The notes: generated by a model not told the origin, from the letters alone. A stretch of 64,000 nt of DNA from Taudactylus pleione (GCA_031769625.1 JAUIMM010000572.1:7909001-7973000); one strand, 5' to 3'; numbered from the stretch's first letter, positions 44,940 to 57,241 are shown. Numbers and translations are program-made.

Positions 44940-46925
44940 TATATATTTATTTATTACTTATTAACAGTTTCTTATATAGTGCAACAAATTCCATTGCGCT
45001 TTACAATTTGAATTAACATTATACTGGGTTGTAAAAGACATGCATACATACATACATACATAAAAGACATACATAAGGGTAAGAGGGCCCTGCTCGCAAG
45101 CTTACAATCTATAGGGAAATAGGTGTTGATACACAAGGATAGGTGCTACATATTGCAAATTGGCCCAGCCCGATTGCAGATATTCTTGGTGGGCTGTATA
45201 ATCCAATCACACTGGAAAGTTGGCCTAGGGTTAGGAGGATGTTAAATTGAAGAAAGAGAAGATGTCATCTGTGTTTACTATAAGAAGAGAGTTAGATAGG
45301 GAGCTATAAAAGGTTAGGTGGGCGGTCCTGGAATCCGATAAGCTTGTCTGAAGAGGTGAGTTTTCAGAGAACGCTTGAATGTTTGGAAACTAGTGGAAAG
45401 TCTTATTGTGCATGGGAGGGCATTCCACAGGGTGGGTGCAGCCTGAAAAAAGTCCTGTAACCATGCATGGGAATAAGTAATGAGCGGGGATGAGAGACGC
45501 AGATCTTGTGCAGAGCGGAGATTTCGGGTTGAAAGATATTTTGAGATAAATGAAGAGATGTATGTTGGTGTGGTTTGGTTAATAGCTTTATGTGTGAGTG
45601 TAAGTATTTTAAATTGAACCTCGCAGCTGCATTCAAAATGGATTGTAGTGGGGAGAGCCTGTTTTTGGGAAGACCAATAAGGAGACTATTGCAATAGTCA
45701 ATGCGGGAAATTATGAGCGCATGTATTAGAGTTTTTGCACTGTCTTGCGTACGATATGGTCGAATTTTGGCTATGTTTTTTAGATGTATGTAACAGGATT
45801 TAGAGACAGATTGAATGTGGGGAACAAAAGACTGTTCAGAGACAAGGATGACACCTAGGCAGCGAGCTTGTGAGGTGGGGTTGATTGTCGAGTTGTCAAC
45901 AGTAATAGAGATATCAGGTTTGTAACTACTATTAGCCGGTGGAAATATAATTAATTCTGTTTTAGAAATATTAAGTTTGAGGTGGTGAGATGACATCCAA
46001 GATGAAATGGCAGAGAGACATTCAGTGACACGGACCAGCACAGATGGTGACAAATCTGGGGTGGATAGGTAGATTTGAGTATCATCCTCATACAGATGAT
46101 ATTGAAAACCAAAAGAGCTGATTAGTTTGCCAAGAGAGGTGGTATATATTGAGAAAAGCAGAGGACCTAATACTGAACCTTGTGGTAATCCAACTGAATC
46201 AGAAAAGCGAACAGTGAAAGAGTGATTAGATAGATATGATGAGAACCAAGAAAGGGCTGTGTCTTGAAGACCTAGGAATTGTAGTGTTTGTATGAGAAGA
46301 GAGTGGTCAACAGTGTCAAAGGCAGCAGAGAGATCTAGAAGAAGTACAAGTGAATAATGGCAGTGACCAGATCATTTACTACCTTAGTCAGTGCTGTCTC
46401 AGTGGAGTGTTGGGAACGAAAGCCTGACTGAAGTGGATCCAATAAGTTGTGGGTGTTAAGACAGTGTGTGAGGCGAGTATAGGCAAGTCTCTCCAGTAGC
46501 TTGGAAGGGAAAGGTAGCTGGGAGATAGGACGGTAATTTGAGAGAGAGTTAGGGTCAGAATTTTGTTTTTTCAAAATGGGAGTGATCACTGCATGCTTGA
46601 TCAGTGATGGAAAGATACCAGTAGAGAAAGAGAGATTACAGATTTTAGTTAAGTGTGGAATGAGCACAGGAGACAGACCTTTACTGATTTGTGAGGGTAT
46701 AGGATCAAGAAGAGAGGTAGTAGAGTAGGAGGATGAGAAGAGTGTAGCTACTTCATCTTCATTAGTGGGGTCAAATGATGAGAACGTGCCACTGGGTTCA
46801 GGTAGGGAATTGAACAAGACCCTGGCTGAGGAAGTGCATGCCATTTCATTTCGGATATTATCAATCTTGTTCTTGAAATTGGAATCACCTGGATAGACAG
46901 AATTGGATGGGCAGGGCAATTACAA
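44940..46925 (-). pseudogene. L2-type LINE fragment, ORF2 reverse transcriptase, 5'-truncated
   Basis: Minus strand. 46919-46335 encodes the RT start: [28 protein letters not shown] and HSTETAL. A frame change follows, then the palm with [13 protein letters not shown] and YEDD near 46102-46091 (YADD expected). 46053-45403 encodes the thumb and tail ([40 protein letters not shown]), typical of the L2/CR1 group. The endonuclease domain is absent because the copy is 5'-truncated. The 3' region at 44940-45130 has the TATAGTGCAACAAATTCC...GCGCTTTACAATT tail common to such LINEs. Confidence 0.88.
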
Positions 46926-46977
46926 ATAAGTCTATTAGAGCTGCATTATGTGCGAGTGGTCAGGGGCAGGTGCTAAT

Positions 46978-47012
46978 GCATTGATGATGATGAATGATGA
47001 TGATGATGATGG
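46978..47012. repeat. (GAT)n microsatellite
   Basis: About eleven GAT/ATG units with one interruption, just upstream of the LINE truncation point. Confidence 0.85.
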
Positions 47013-48465
47013 TCACAGCTCTAACGAACAGCTATCCTGATGAATACACCACTGATGTCAACAGATGCTTGTTTTTCTGCTCAGGCGTGTAATATGTTAT
47101 TATGTTTGTATTTAGAAATTTATGTTTTTTTTTCTGTATGCTATATGAAAATTTGCATCTTCTCTCTTAGGTTTTGTAAAATTTAATTGATGTCTAACAG
47201 CAAATGGGTATTTTGCAAGGAAGACATAGTTAAAAACATGGGAAAAAAATGTATGCGACGTATGCCTAGTGTTAATTGCCAATGCATCAACGCAATAACA
47301 TGCACCACACCGAATGTCAGATACAGTATAAGCTGAGTAATTTAGAGCTCATTGGATGCTGACTGCTGGATACATGATTAACAGCTGTGGGAAAATTACT
47401 ATATTAAAAACACAATTTTATTTTGACACAACAGGTAGATTTTCTCTTTGGATTTGACACAATATTAAAACTACAGGATGGAAAATCTTTATTCAAGTAT
47501 TTTTCACTTTTACAAATGCATGTAATCCATCCAAATGCTAGAAAGAACATGGGTTCAAGCAAATATAATTTGTCTTAAGTGATTTACAGTTTAAACATAC
47601 TTGTTTATAGTGCTGACTCTCTGAAGAGTCTAGCCATCTCCCTGAGGCCAGACTGTGTGGTCACAACATAGTGATGATGTCCTCACTCTCCATGCATCAT
47701 AAAGGAAACACTGGGGAGGAGAATCAGTTACTTGTGTCTGCTACAAGTAACTGATGTGTTTGATGATTTAAAAGTGATTTGAGACCAAGAACGTTTTCTG
47801 TTTCACTTCAAAAACTATTGGGCCCGGGAGTGTCAAAATAGGCAGGTAGTGCTCCCAGAAACCCTCCCTGATAGGCCAAATCACTTTTTTTTTCAGAGAT
47901 GGAGACAGTCTTCATCTCTGCACAAGCCGCAGGCCATCCACTATCACACACACACAAACCCCACACTGACTGCCTCCTTCCCAAGTTGTGGCCACGAAGA
48001 CAGCCATTCAATCAGCTGCTCACATTGGTGGACTTTCCCTGCACTCAGCCATTCTCTCTGCTGCCGTCTGTCTCCTATCAGCCAGCAGCCCCCCAGAGCG
48101 GATCACCTTTGTGCCGTGTCCCCAGGTATGTCTTGCATGCCCAACCAGGGGTTGGGAAGACCGCATTCATCTCTTCATCTGGCCATAGGTGGGAGGCCCC
48201 TGGAGGGACAGACCCTGGAGCTTTCTTGAGCCTGCTGGGGGCTGTGTTCGAGATGGGAGTAGCACAAGATGCTGAACCCAAGCAACAGAAAGAGGAGGAT
48301 TACTTGGAATCAATAGAGTCTCTCCTTTTTAACTTACAAAGAAATGTCTCCCTTTATATGGGAATTTGACACCAGGTACAAGGTAGGCGGTTGGTGCGAG
48401 GTGTCCTCAAAGCCAAAGAGCTTGGGCAACTTTCACCCATGTTATTTGCTGCAGTCTCCCTCTAC
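47013..48465. other. Gene-free stretch
   Basis: 47013-47830 is AT-rich and featureless. 47830-48440 is CpG-poor but GC-richer with overlapping open frames in three phases; no domain, no convincing splice pattern. Confidence 0.45.
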
Positions 48466-51250
48466 TCCTTATGCATCCCTCACTTTCTGCCCTCTTCCCC
48501 CATATGCATCCCTCACACTCTGCCCTCTTCTCACATATGCATCCCTCACACTCTGCCCTCTTCCCCATATGCATCCCTCACACTCTGCCCTCTCCCACAT
48601 ATGCATCCCTCAGACTTTGCCCTCTAGTCATTATGCATCCCTCATGCTCTGCCCTCTTCCCCATATGCATCCCTCATAATAAGCCCTCTACTCCTTATGC
48701 ATCCCTCACACTCTGCCCTCTTCCACAAATGGATCCCTCACACACTGCCTTCTACTACTTATGCATCACTCACTCTCTGCCCTCTTCCCCATATGAATCT
48801 CTCACACTCTTCCCTCTTTATCATATGCATCCCTTACACTCTGCCCTCTTCCCCCATATGCATCCCTCACACTCTGCCCTCTTCCCCCATATGCATCACT
48901 TACTCTCTGCCCTCTTTCCCATATGCATCCCTCACACTCTGCCATCTTCCCCATATGCATCCCTTACTCTCTGCCCTCTTCCCCATATGCATCATTCACA
49001 CTCTGCCCTCTTCCGCATATGCATCCCTCACTCTTTGCCCTCTTCCCCATATGAATCCCTCACACTCTGCCCTTTTCCCCATATGCATCCCTCACTCTCT
49101 GCCCTTTAATCCTTATGCATCCCTCACTCACTGTCCTCTTCCCCCATATGCATCCCTCACTCTCTGCCCTCTTCCCCCATATGCATCCTTCACACTCTGC
49201 CCTCTTCACCCATATGCATCCCTCACTCTCTGCACTATTCCCCCATATGCATCCCTCACACTCTGCCCTTTTCCCCCAAATGCATCTCTCACACTCTGCC
49301 CTCTTCCCCCATATGCATCCGTCAATCTCTGCCCTCTTCCCTCATATGAATACCTCACTCTCTGCCCTCTTTCCACATATGCATCCCTCTTCCCCCATAT
49401 GCATCCCTCACACTCTGCCCTCTTCCCTCATATGCATCCGTCAATCTCTGCCCTCTTCCCTCATATGTATCCCTCACTCTCTGCTCTCTTCCCTCATATG
49501 CATCCCTCACTCTCTGCCCTCTTCACCATATGCATCCCTCACACTCTGCCCTCTTTCCCATATGCATCCCTCACTCTTTGCCCTCTTCCCTCATGTACAT
49601 CCCTCACACTCTGCCCTCTTCCCACATATGCATCCCTCACACTCTGCCCTCTTCCCCATAAGCATCCCTCACACTCTGCCCTCTCCCCATATGCATCCCT
49701 CACACTCTACCCTCTTCCCCCATATGCATCCCTCACTTTCTGCCCTATTCCCTCATAAGCTTCCCTCACACTCTGCCCTCTTCCCCATATGAATCCCTCA
49801 CACTCTGCCTTATCCCCATATGCATCCCTCACACTCTACCCTCTTCCCCCATATGCATCCCTCACTTTCTGCCCTCTTCCCTCATAAGCTTCCCTCACAC
49901 TCTGCCCTCTTCCCCATATACATCCCTCACTCTCTGCCCTCCTCCCCATATGCATCCCTCACTCTCTGCCTTCTTCCCTCATAAGTGTCCCTCACACTCT
50001 GCCCTCTCCCCATATGCATCCCTCACACTCTGCCCTCTTCCCCATAAGCATCCCTCACTCTCTGCCCTCTTCCCACATATGCATCCCTCACACTCTGCCC
50101 TCTTCACCCATATGCATCCCTCACTCTCTACCCTCTTCCCCATATGCATCCCTCACACTCTGCCATTTTCCCCCATATGCATCTCTCACACTCTGCCCTC
50201 TTCCCCCATATGCATCCATCACTCTCTGCCCTCTTCCCTCATATGCATCCCTCACTCTCTGCCCTCTTCCCTCATATGCATCCCTCACACTCTGCCCTCT
50301 TGCCTCATATGCATCCATCACTCTCTGCCCTCTTCCCCCAAATGCATCCCTCACTCTCTGCTCTCTTCCCTCATATGCATCCCTCACTCTCTGCCCTCTT
50401 CCCCATATGCATCCCTCACACTCTGCCCTCTTCCCCATATGCATCCCTCTCTCTTTGCCCTCTTCCCTCATGTACATTCCTCACACTCTGCCCTCTTCCC
50501 CATATGCATCCCTCACTCTCTGTCCTCTTCCCCCATATGCATCCCTCACACTCTGCCCTCTTCACCCATATGCATCCCTCTCTCTCTGCCCTCTTCCCCC
50601 ATATGCATCCCTCACACTCTGCCCTTTTCCCCCATATGCATCTCTCACACTCTGCCCTCTTCCCCCATATGCATCCGTCACTCTCTGCCCTCTTCCCTCA
50701 TATGCATCCCTCACTCTCTGCCCTCTTTCCACATATGCATCCCTCACACTCAGCCCTCTTCCCTCATATGCATCCCTCACACTCTGCCCTCTTGCCTCAT
50801 ATGCATCCGTCACTCTCTACCCTCTTCCCTCATATGCATCCCTCACTCTCTGCTCTATTCCCTCATATGCATCCCTCACTCTCTGCCCTCTTCCCCATAT
50901 GCATCCCTCACACTCTGCCCTCTTCCCCATATGCATCCCTCTCTCTTTGCCCTCTTCCCTCATGTGCATCCCTCACACTCTGCCCTCTTACCTCATATGC
51001 ATCCCTCACACTCTGCCCTTTTCCCCATATGCATCCCTCACACTCTGCCCTCTTGCCTCATATGCATCTGTCACTCTCTACCCTCTTCCCTCATATGCAT
51101 CCCTCACTCTCTGCTCTCTTCCCTCATATGCATCTCTCACTCTCTGCCCTCTTCCCCATATGCATCCCTCACTCTCTGCCCTCTTCACTCATAAGCTTCC
51201 CTCACACTCTGCCCTCTCCCCATATGCATCCGTGACTCTCTGCCCTCCAC
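48466..51250. repeat. Large minisatellite, 33/34-bp unit, about 80 copies
   Basis: The unit is CATATGCATCCCTCACW followed by CTCTGCCCTCTTCCCC, mostly 33 or 34 bp, with the C-run (3-5) as the main length variable. Longer blocks repeat as well: segments near 49.4, 50.2 and 50.7 kb share the same order of variant units. All three forward frames stay open for hundreds of codons (one for 571) because the unit has no forward stop and its 33-mer form keeps phase. These are repeat artefacts, not genes. The minus strand is also partly open. Confidence 0.97.
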
Positions 51251-51866
51251 TCCCATGTGCATGCATTGTGTCCCTACCCCTCACTTTCCTGCCTTTGCCA
51301 CTAGGAAACCCCCCTCTAGAATTCCTGTGTTTGCCCCTGCCACTAAACCCCCCCCTGGTATTAAATCCAGTCTCTGCCATCTATTCTGTGCAGTTTACTT
51401 CCCCACTTCACAATTCCCCCCATATTAAATCCAGTCATCTCTGCCCTGCCCACTTTTTCCAACTTACCTTAGTTCCAATTTCCCTTTGGCTTCTTCTCGC
51501 CTTCTTCCCCAGCAGACACTGCTCTTCCCAACCTATGGCTCCTCCAACCTCTCCCTCTGGCGTGGCCTGCTGCCATGATGTCTCGCACGACTACTCCACA
51601 GCAACTTTATTTAATAAAGGGGCTGGGGGGTGTCCTGTGTGTTGGTGGAGGAGTGGCCCTGTCTTCCCCCTTCATTTAATTAATGGGGACTGGGTCGGCA
51701 GCAGGGTAGTGTGGGCTGCAGCAGTCTAGGCAGTCTCCCCCTGATGGTGGCCCTGATTACAGGCCATATGTGCTTCATTATAGGTGTGTGTGCTGCATTA
51801 CAGTGAAACTGTGTTCAAGGATGAGAACATGTGATGAATTTCATGAACCTGGTGGAAGGTAGAGAG
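51251..51866. other. Minisatellite flank, gene-free
   Basis: C-rich non-repeated sequence to about 51500, then mixed sequence; CCCCCATATTAAATCCAGTC-like phrases occur twice (51352, 51418). No gene seen. Confidence 0.45.
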
Positions 51867-51870
51867 TTTA

Positions 51871-52151
51871 TGGGCCCATACACCAGGCGACAGATTGCCG
51901 CATCCTTCGATCAGATAGAAATCGACCATCCGCTGGTTGGAAATGCTGACCAGCAGCCATCAACGTTCATTGATCCATCATAGGATCTGTGCAAATCTAC
52001 ATGTTACAAGTCATAAATTTGCAAATCAAGATCATAGTTTGATTGTGATCGGCAAATCAGTGACATCCAACATGTTGGATTTCACCGATCCTCCAATCCC
52101 AGCATCTGGGAATCATTGAATTGTGACAATCAGTCACTGGTGTATGGGGGC
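51871..52151. mobile_element. 281-bp MITE with GGGCCCATACAC / GTGTATGGGGGC ends
   Basis: Short inverted ends enclosing AT-rich sequence, with TTTA on both sides (51867-51870, 52152-52155). Superfamily unknown. Confidence 0.6.
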
Positions 52152-52320
52152 TTTAAGAAGGGGTCACTAAAGACGCAACATATTTTTAATGCACAGTCAC
52201 ACCTATTGCTCATCTGATCAGGCATTTTCTCTGACCATTGCAGACATTGCTTGGTTTACATAACTTAAAAACTTGGTTTAAACAAAAGCACATCTTCCTG
52301 TCACATTTACACCTTACCTC

Positions 52321-52520
52321 AATTTTTCTCAAACTCGGTCCTCAGGATCCCACACAGGTCACGTTTTCCAGGTCACCCAGCAGGTGCACAGGTGTAGTCA
52401 TTACTCACTGACACATTTTAAAAGATCCACAGGTGGTTATAATTATTGCACTTATGATTCTGTGAAGAGACCTGCAAAAAACATGCACTGTTTGGGGTCC
52501 TGAGGACCGAGTTTGAGACC
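52321..52520. mobile_element. 200-bp hAT-type MITE
   Basis: CTCAAACTCGGTCCTCAGGA at the left and GGTCCTGAGGACCGAGTTTGAG at the right are inverted. The 8-bp duplication CTTACCTC (52313-52320, 52521-52528) is the hAT signature. Confidence 0.85.
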
Positions 52521-52789
52521 CTTACCTCATCTTCTTTCTGCTACTGTATATTAAATGGAAAATAAAGAAACATCAAGCTGTATACAGGGCTGGACTGGTC
52601 ATCTGGCAGTTCTGGCAAATGCCAGAAGGGCCAATGCCAAGATGGGCCGGTCCGGCTACTGAAATGCCCGGCTGAAAATCCCTTCCAAAATGGCCGCAAT
52701 GTAATGCTCAGAGGGAGAGGTGGCTCTAGTGTCCGTTAGGGAAGCATATGCTCGGCTGGAGGCGGAGCTATTGCTTCCCCGGGTGCTGC

Positions 52790-53100
52790 ACATCACAGTG
52801 CACACCCTCCAACCTCCCCCCATGATCACTAGAGTGCCAACACCCCCCCGCAATCACAGCAACCACCCCCGTGGGTAAGCCCCCCAGCGATCACAACCTC
52901 GCCCCCCCATTGGGTGCTGCATTCGGTTCATCACGCAGTGCCCATTCTGCTTACCAAAAGTGGGTAACCCCACCCGCAATCACAACAGCACCCCCCTCTC
53001 ATGGGTAACTCCGCCCTCCCGCGATTACAAAAGCTCCCCCCTCGGGTTCCCCCCCACGATCACCCCCCCACGATCATGAGAGTGTCTACCCACATGAAAT
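52790..53100. repeat. C-rich degenerate repeat
   Basis: Units of the type CGATCACAACAGCACCCCCC...GGGTAA recur about eight times with heavy divergence. Confidence 0.6.
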
Positions 53101-53199
53101 CACCGGAGCAGAGCATCAGAGTACCACTGTCCCCATCCGGATACCACAGCAGCACCAACATGCAGGTAGGTACTGATGCTAGAACCCCCTTACAGTGCT

Positions 53200-53204
53200 A
53201 TATA

Positions 53205-53245
<41 letters not shown>

Positions 53246-53277
53246 CTGTGTATATATGTCATGTGTATAGGTGTGTG

Positions 53278-53324
<47 letters not shown>

Positions 53325-53475
53325 ATATATATATAGGTGTGTATGTATATAGGTATGTGTATATATCTATATCTATGTGTGTGTGTATATAGGTATGTGT
53401 GTATATATATATATATATATATGTATAGGTGTATATATAGTGTTAATATATATATATATATATATGTATATAGGT
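53200..53475. repeat. TA/TG microsatellite
   Basis: Alternating (TA)n and (TG)n with TATAGGTGTG interruptions; abuts the left LTR of the next element. Confidence 0.95.
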
Positions 53476-53481
53476 GTGTAT

Positions 53482-54093
53482 TGTGATAGGATCACTGGTA
53501 AAGTGGTCTGTGGCAGGGATATTTATCCCAGATTCCTGTCCTATGTGTTTAAAATCCCCAGGAGAAAGTCTGCAGTGTAGCAGGCTTGAGTTTCGGCTTT
53601 TTGAAAAGCCGGTTTGGGACCTGGGGGTTGTGGGTGAGAGGAGAGGGAGGGCTCCACCCACGGCCACTCCAGGTTTTGGTTCTCGCAGCCTGGTCACAGG
53701 TTATTAGGGTTTCCACCTGAGAGTGGCCAATATAAGTCTAGTGTGTTGAGGGCTGATTGTCTCACCTGGGAGAGCAGACAGGGAGTTTGCGCAGAGACAC
53801 TTGAAAACCTAAACTGTAAGTGTTGTGCTGTGCTTTTGTTGTTGCTGGTGAGGGCACTAGGCCCTGCCAGGTTCTGGTAGTGAGGGAACTACCTGTGAAG
53901 TTAGTGCCCCGACAGGGCTAGGATTTTTGTTTATGTTTTCTTTATGTTATTTCTGACATTGTACAATAAAGACTGGCACCGTCCAGCTTGTACTTGCATC
54001 CAGACTGGGGTGCTGCTTCCCTGCTGCTGTGTGTGTGTGGAAGGAAGGAGTCCTCTACCCAGGAGAGGGACCCCCTAACCTAACTGTGTCACA
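53482..54093 (+). repeat. Gmr1-like 5' LTR
   Basis: TGTGATAGG...GTGTCACA with short inverted ends (TGTGA/TCACA). AATAAA at about 53965 within ACAATAAAGACTGG. Followed by TATGGTGGAGAATGCGGGC, the candidate primer-binding site (tRNA not identified). Confidence 0.93.
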
Positions 54094-54242
54094 ATATGGT
54101 GGAGAATGCGGGCAACCACACACACTGAAGTTGCAGCAAGAGGAAAACTTTCCGGTTAAAAAAATTAAAGGGACAGACTCCCAGTTTGTGAGTGTGGAAA
54201 TAACACTGTGTCCTTGGAGTCCCATAGAGGAGGCATCAGCCA

Positions 54243-55109
54243 ATGCTCAGAGAGGCAAGGTTCAGCTTCCAACCTACACCCCAGGACAAAATGGAGGACA
54301 TGATTAAGGCCTTGCTCCAAGCTACAGCAGCTCAGCAGGAATCTACCAGAGCTCAGCAGGAGACGAACAAACTTCAGCAGGAATCTACCTGGGCACAGCA
54401 AGAATCCACCAGGGTGCAACTGTTGGCCTTGGAGACAGCCCAGAGGCAACAACAGGTCACCATCGAGGAAACCTGCCAGGCCATAAAAGAGGTGCTACAG
54501 CACCTGGTTGCCCGGCCCAGAGATGTTGCTACTGGTCCTCCCACCCCCACTCACTCCGTACGAGCCAGTCTCTTCCTTCAAAAGATGACTTCGGGCGATG
54601 ATGTGGAGGCCTATCTCGCCGCATTTGAAAGAACGGCCGAAAGGGAGAGTTGGCCCCAGGAGCAGTGGGCAAGTCTGGTGGCACCTTTTTTGTCTGGGGA
54701 GCCACAAAAAGCATATTTTGACATATGCCTGGCTGATGCCAAGGACTATAAAAAACTAAAACAGGAGATCCTAACTCGCTTGGGAGTCACCACCTTTGTT
54801 CGTGCCCAACGGGTCCACCGCTGGGAGTTCCATATGGACAAGCCTCCACGTTCACAGATGCATGACGTCATCCATCTGTCCTCAAAATTGCTACAGCCTG
54901 AGACGCTGATGGGACCACAGATCGTGGAAAGGGTCATGATGGACCGGTACCTGCGATCATTACCCGCGACTCTGTGCAAGTGGGTGAGCCATGCAGACCC
55001 TAAGACCGCGGACCAGTTAGTCGAGCTAGTGGAGAGGTACGTGGTGGCTGAGGAGTATGCCCCACCAAGCCCCGATGACGCACCGGCGAACTCCCACAGA
55101 CACTGGTGA
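54243..55109 (+). CDS. Gmr1-like Gag with SCAN-like capsid segment
   Basis: Structural protein of the particle, 288 codons, intact. The first ATG in frame is at 54243; the internal ATG at 54291 (KMEDMIKAL) is an equally good start. Residues about 20-75 form a Gln/Glu-rich coiled coil (AAQQESTRAQQET). Residues about 110-275 are helical capsid: DDVEAYLAAFERTA, then LLQPETLMGPQIVERVMMDR and LPATLCKWVSHADPKTADQLVELVERY. The latter resembles the vertebrate SCAN domain, which is known to derive from the Gag of Gmr1-like elements. It overlaps the next frame by about 50 bases, consistent with frameshifting. Confidence 0.88.
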   Translation: MLREARFSFQPTPQDKMEDMIKALLQATAAQQESTRAQQETNKLQQESTWAQQESTRVQLLALETAQRQQQVTIEETCQAIKEVLQHLVARPRDVATGPPTPTHSVRASLFLQKMTSGDDVEAYLAAFERTAERESWPQEQWASLVAPFLSGEPQKAYFDICLADAKDYKKLKQEILTRLGVTTFVRAQRVHRWEFHMDKPPRSQMHDVIHLSSKLLQPETLMGPQIVERVMMDRYLRSLPATLCKWVSHADPKTADQLVELVERYVVAEEYAPPSPDDAPANSHRHW

Positions 55110-56076
55110 GACTGTTCCAGGGGAGAAGGGTGCTGGGCGGTGGGATGTACCTTTGACTGAGGGTGTAGAACCTGGAGACAGGCCTGCCAGGCCAGGAAGG
55201 TTCTTGCCCCATAAACGACTAGACATTAATATGATTCAGTGTTTCCGGTGTGGTTACTTCGGCCATATTTCCGCTAATTGTTCACTTACAACTGAACCTA
55301 TGCAATGTGATACTGCTCATGTCTACCGCAGGGGGTCTTTCTTTGCACAGACAGCCTGTACGGCTGACCGGCAGGCTGAGACTGATAAGCACATGTGTGT
55401 ACTCACTGTAGATGGCAACCGAGTAGAGGCACTGTTAGACTCTGGTAGCTTGGTGACACTTATAAAAGCTAAGCTGGTGAACCCCTTGAGGCATAAGGGG
55501 AAAACTGTTGATGTGACCTGCATACATGGGGATAATCGATATTATGTTACTGCCGAGGTGAACATCGAGACACCATGTGGCTCTGCTATAGTTTCTGTGG
55601 GTTTGGTGCCTGGTCTGGTGTACGATGCAATATTGGGGAGAGACTTTGTTCACTTCTGGAAATTGTGGGAAAGCCGTTTTGTTCCAGAAGTGAACAACCC
55701 CGGTCCACTTGAGAAGGTTGTCGATATAGTGGAGGAGGGAGTTTCTTCTGAGTCAGAGTTATTCCCTTTTCCTACTATGGTTGGCGAACTAGAGAATGCG
55801 GAGCATGACGGTGGCCCGCCAACTGATGTGCCTCCCATTGAGGTGGGAAGTGTTGTTGGGCCAGTGGATCATCTGCCTGATTTAGAGGTCAGAAGAGAGG
55901 TCTTTGCTGTGGAGCAGTTGAATGACCCTACTTTGGTAAAAGCCAGGGAGAATGTAAAAGTAGTTGATGGTAAACCCATAGACCCTGATAGTCCTTTGTC
56001 CTATCCCCACATGGCAATGTGTCAGGATTGGTTATATCAGGTGACTAAGAAGGGGAAGATGTTGTGGAACAACTAA
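55057..56076 (+). CDS. Gmr1-like nucleocapsid knuckle and protease
   Basis: Open frame in a different phase from gag, so its product would come from frameshifting; the ATG at 55057 is probably not used. CFRCGYFGHISANC at 55240-55281 is a CX2CX4HX4C knuckle. The aspartic protease has LLDSGSLVTLI, with the DSG triplet at 55438-55446, and an ILGRDFVHFW flap-side motif. The C-terminal part (FAVEQLNDPTLVKAR...DWLYQV) leads into integrase. A one-base shift near 56065 breaks the frame before the integrase zinc domain. Confidence 0.82.
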   Translation: MPHQAPMTHRRTPTDTGETVPGEKGAGRWDVPLTEGVEPGDRPARPGRFLPHKRLDINMIQCFRCGYFGHISANCSLTTEPMQCDTAHVYRRGSFFAQTACTADRQAETDKHMCVLTVDGNRVEALLDSGSLVTLIKAKLVNPLRHKGKTVDVTCIHGDNRYYVTAEVNIETPCGSAIVSVGLVPGLVYDAILGRDFVHFWKLWESRFVPEVNNPGPLEKVVDIVEEGVSSESELFPFPTMVGELENAEHDGGPPTDVPPIEVGSVVGPVDHLPDLEVRREVFAVEQLNDPTLVKARENVKVVDGKPIDPDSPLSYPHMAMCQDWLYQVTKKGKMLWNN

Positions 56077-56828
56077 TAGTTCCCAAAGCCTACAGAAGAA
56101 CAGTGTTGGATCTGGCCCATGGTCGTATAACGGCAGGTCATCTAGGGGTAGAGAAAACCACTGAGCGAATAATGCAGAGGTTTTACTGGCCCGGGCTTCA
56201 TAAAGAGGTATTTGACTTTTGTGCATCCTGCCCTGAGTGTCAGTATCATGCTCCCAGACCACGTTTTAAGGGACCACTAGTTCCATTGCCTATTATAGAG
56301 GTGCTGATAGTGAGAGAGCACCTGAAACAGGCTCAACAGGCACAGCAGAAGGTATACAACCACAATGCTCGGTTACACAGCTTTGCTCCTGGGGACAGAA
56401 TGTTAGTGTTGGTTCCCACTGTGGAAAATAAACTTTTGGCTAAATGGCAAGGGCCCTTTGAAATCTTCGAAAGAGTGGGACAGGTCAATTACAAAGTTTA
56501 CCAGCCGGGGAAAAGAAAGCCGGAACAGATATACCATATAAACCTGTTAAAGCCCTGGAAAGATAGAACGGTACTGTCGGCCGTCCGAGCCCCTCCAGTA
56601 AGTCCAGGGCCCTTAGTTCCCAAAGTGACAGTGGCAAAAACCCTTTCGGCAATTCAACAACGAGAGGTCAAGGAGTTTCTGGTTAGAAATAGGGTGCTGT
56701 TCTCTGACGTACCTGGGAAAACCTCGGTCGTTAAACATGACATCATCACTGACCCAGGGGTTAAAGTTAATCTAAAGCCCTATAGGTTATCAGAAGCACC
56801 AAGAGCATCGGTGTCGAAAGAAATTTAA
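56064..56828 (+). pseudogene. Gmr1-like integrase (core deleted) joined to RT start
   Basis: Residues 19-59 form the HHCC zinc domain (AHGRITAGHLGVEKT...CASCPECQ). After PLPIIEV the frame jumps straight into the C-terminal part (LIVREHLKQAQQAQQKVYN, FAPGDRMLVLVP, WQGPFEIFERVG, HINLLKPW). The whole DDE catalytic core is therefore missing by an in-frame deletion at about 56300. From residue 170 the start of RT follows (FSDVPGKT, IITDPG, PYRLSEAPR). A TAA at 56826 ends the frame. Confidence 0.85.
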
Positions 56829-57225
56829 AATATGCTAGAGTTAGGGGTTATTGAAGTATCACATAGTGAATGGTCAAGTCCCATTGTGTTGATTCCAAAG
56901 CCCAATGGGAGTGTGTGTTTCTGCAATGACTTCCGAAAGTTGAACAGTGTTTCAAAATTCGATGCCTACCCGGTGCCACAGTGGAGAAGGAGGCGTTGGC
57001 CATAAAGTGGGCATTAGAGGCTCTCAGGTACTACTTGGTTGGTAGAAAGTTCAAATTGATCACTGACCATGCCCTTTGAAGTGGATGTCCGAAAATAAGG
57101 ACAGTAATGCGAGAATTACAAGATGGTTCTTGGCGTTACAAACTTTTAAATTTTCAGTGGAACACAGGCCAGGGGGCCTGTTGTTTAAAGCAGATGCGTT
57201 GTCACGCATTCGCCCATAGGTCGAA
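56829..57225 (+). pseudogene. Gmr1-like RT remnant fused to RNase H remnant
   Basis: After the stop the RT reading continues (MLELGVIEVSHSEWSSPIVLIPKP, FCNDFRKLNS, FDAYPVP) to about 56980. It then passes directly into RNase H (EKEALAIKWALEALRYYLVGRKFKLITDHAL) with the palm and thumb lost, and ends with a shifted LLFKADALSR-type tail near 57210. No YxDD motif remains. Confidence 0.85.
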
Positions 57226-57228
57226 ACA

Positions 57229-57241
57229 AAGGGGGGGGATA
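57229..57241 (+). promoter_or_regulatory. Polypurine tract
   Basis: AAAGGGGGGGGAT directly before the 3' LTR; primes plus-strand DNA synthesis. Confidence 0.8.

Noticed and set aside
47849..48369. Possible host exon with AG/GT flanks
   Set aside because: Three overlapping frames are open, none with a domain or a partner exon.
48471..51729. Long forward ORFs (571, 414, 363, 353 codons) as repeat proteins
   Set aside because: All three forward frames are open for the same reason, the unit simply lacks stops; there is no start, splice or conservation signal.
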